A stretch of 11,049 nucleotides of DNA from CAZEJK01 sp964512045. Lineage in GTDB: Bacteria > Acidobacteriota > Thermoanaerobaculia > Thermoanaerobaculales > Sulfomarinibacteraceae. Every line of letters begins with the position of its first letter. The first letter of the stretch is position 1. Positions 10,770 to 11,049 of the stretch are shown here, one piece after another. The notes below the pieces were generated by a model, which was given only the letters and a program-made list of their open reading frames with translations, was not told where the DNA came from and made no database searches. The translations under genes were made by a program, and so were the position numbers. The stretch spans positions 1 through 11,049 of the forward strand of contig CAZEJK010000168.1 of assembly GCA_964512045.1 (NCBI GenBank). The letters run 5' to 3'.

Positions 10770-11049
10770 GATCTTCGGAAGCTCGAAGCTCGCTTCCGGA
10801 GGGAGGCGGCGGTTCGGGTTCGGTGGTGGGTTTTGGTGGTGCGGTGGTCGGCTCTTGGGGCTCGGTGGTGGATACCGGCGGGGTGGTTACCAGTGGGCTT
10901 CCAGGTCAACACGATGGTCGGGGCTTCAGGGTTCCGGGGCCGGCTTCCGGCTGCCGGGGCGGGGGACCGGGACCAGTACCGGTGCCGGGCGGCTTCGTTG
11001 GATGGCTTGGGGTGGCAGAACCCTCCCGCCCACCCGCCGGCGAGACGCC
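10770..11049. repeat. Composite repeat, copy E (runs off the window)
   Basis: Matches copy D in order: GGTGGTGCGGTGG text, GGCTC(T/G)TGG/GAGCTCGG, GGTCAACACGATGG, the G-tract segment (10936-10971) and the core GGCTTCGTTGGATGG (10991-11005). The rest lies beyond the window end. It occupies the space upstream of rpsA and no gene is seen in it. Confidence 0.65.

Overview
The window is GC-rich (about 60-65% by eye) bacterial chromosome from a Gram-negative-like organism. It mixes one housekeeping block with a repeat-rich accessory block. Phylum is not certain. The secreted proteins (one ending in a PVELLSF-type tail), the five-S1-domain ribosomal protein S1 and the dense small palindromic repeats are compatible with Acidobacteriota or a related high-GC lineage, but that is inference from style, not a placement.

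Layout: 1-769 holds only repeats: a cluster of REP-like palindromes, then a 428-bp composite repeat (copy A). 770-1392 is a complete vapBC toxin-antitoxin pair on the minus strand with a clear sigma70-type promoter and an overlapping inverted repeat. 1545-1826 is a broken hicBA module: hicB intact, hicA cut to its first 16 codons. 1887-2766 is again repeats, including copy B of the 428-bp repeat, in direct orientation and without gaps relative to copy A, so the two copies bracket vapBC and hicB. 2767-4485 (minus) and 4836-6935 (plus) are two large divergent genes for secreted proteins, with a 350-bp shared upstream region. 7145-7734 is a higBA pair (minus) with a double GGTATACC palindrome upstream. 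7819-9062 is non-coding and holds composite-repeat segments, a REPIN-like inverted pair of palindromes and several hairpins. 9063-9137 is tRNA-Cys(GCA) with its own near-consensus promoter, and 9231-10637 is rpsA. 10671-11049 holds the rpsA leader and another composite-repeat segment running off the window.

How it fits together: tRNA-Cys and rpsA are translation genes. Next to them lies an accessory region with three type II toxin-antitoxin loci of different families (VapBC, HicBA remnant, HigBA), all on the minus strand and separated by a genome-resident repeat family. The repeats are mosaic: shared modules appear in different combinations and orientations at five or more places. The least explained parts are the repeat system itself (inverted palindrome pairs, several unrelated hairpins that share a TCC/GGA triloop, and one module that sits just 3' of three different minus-strand genes) and the two divergent secreted proteins.
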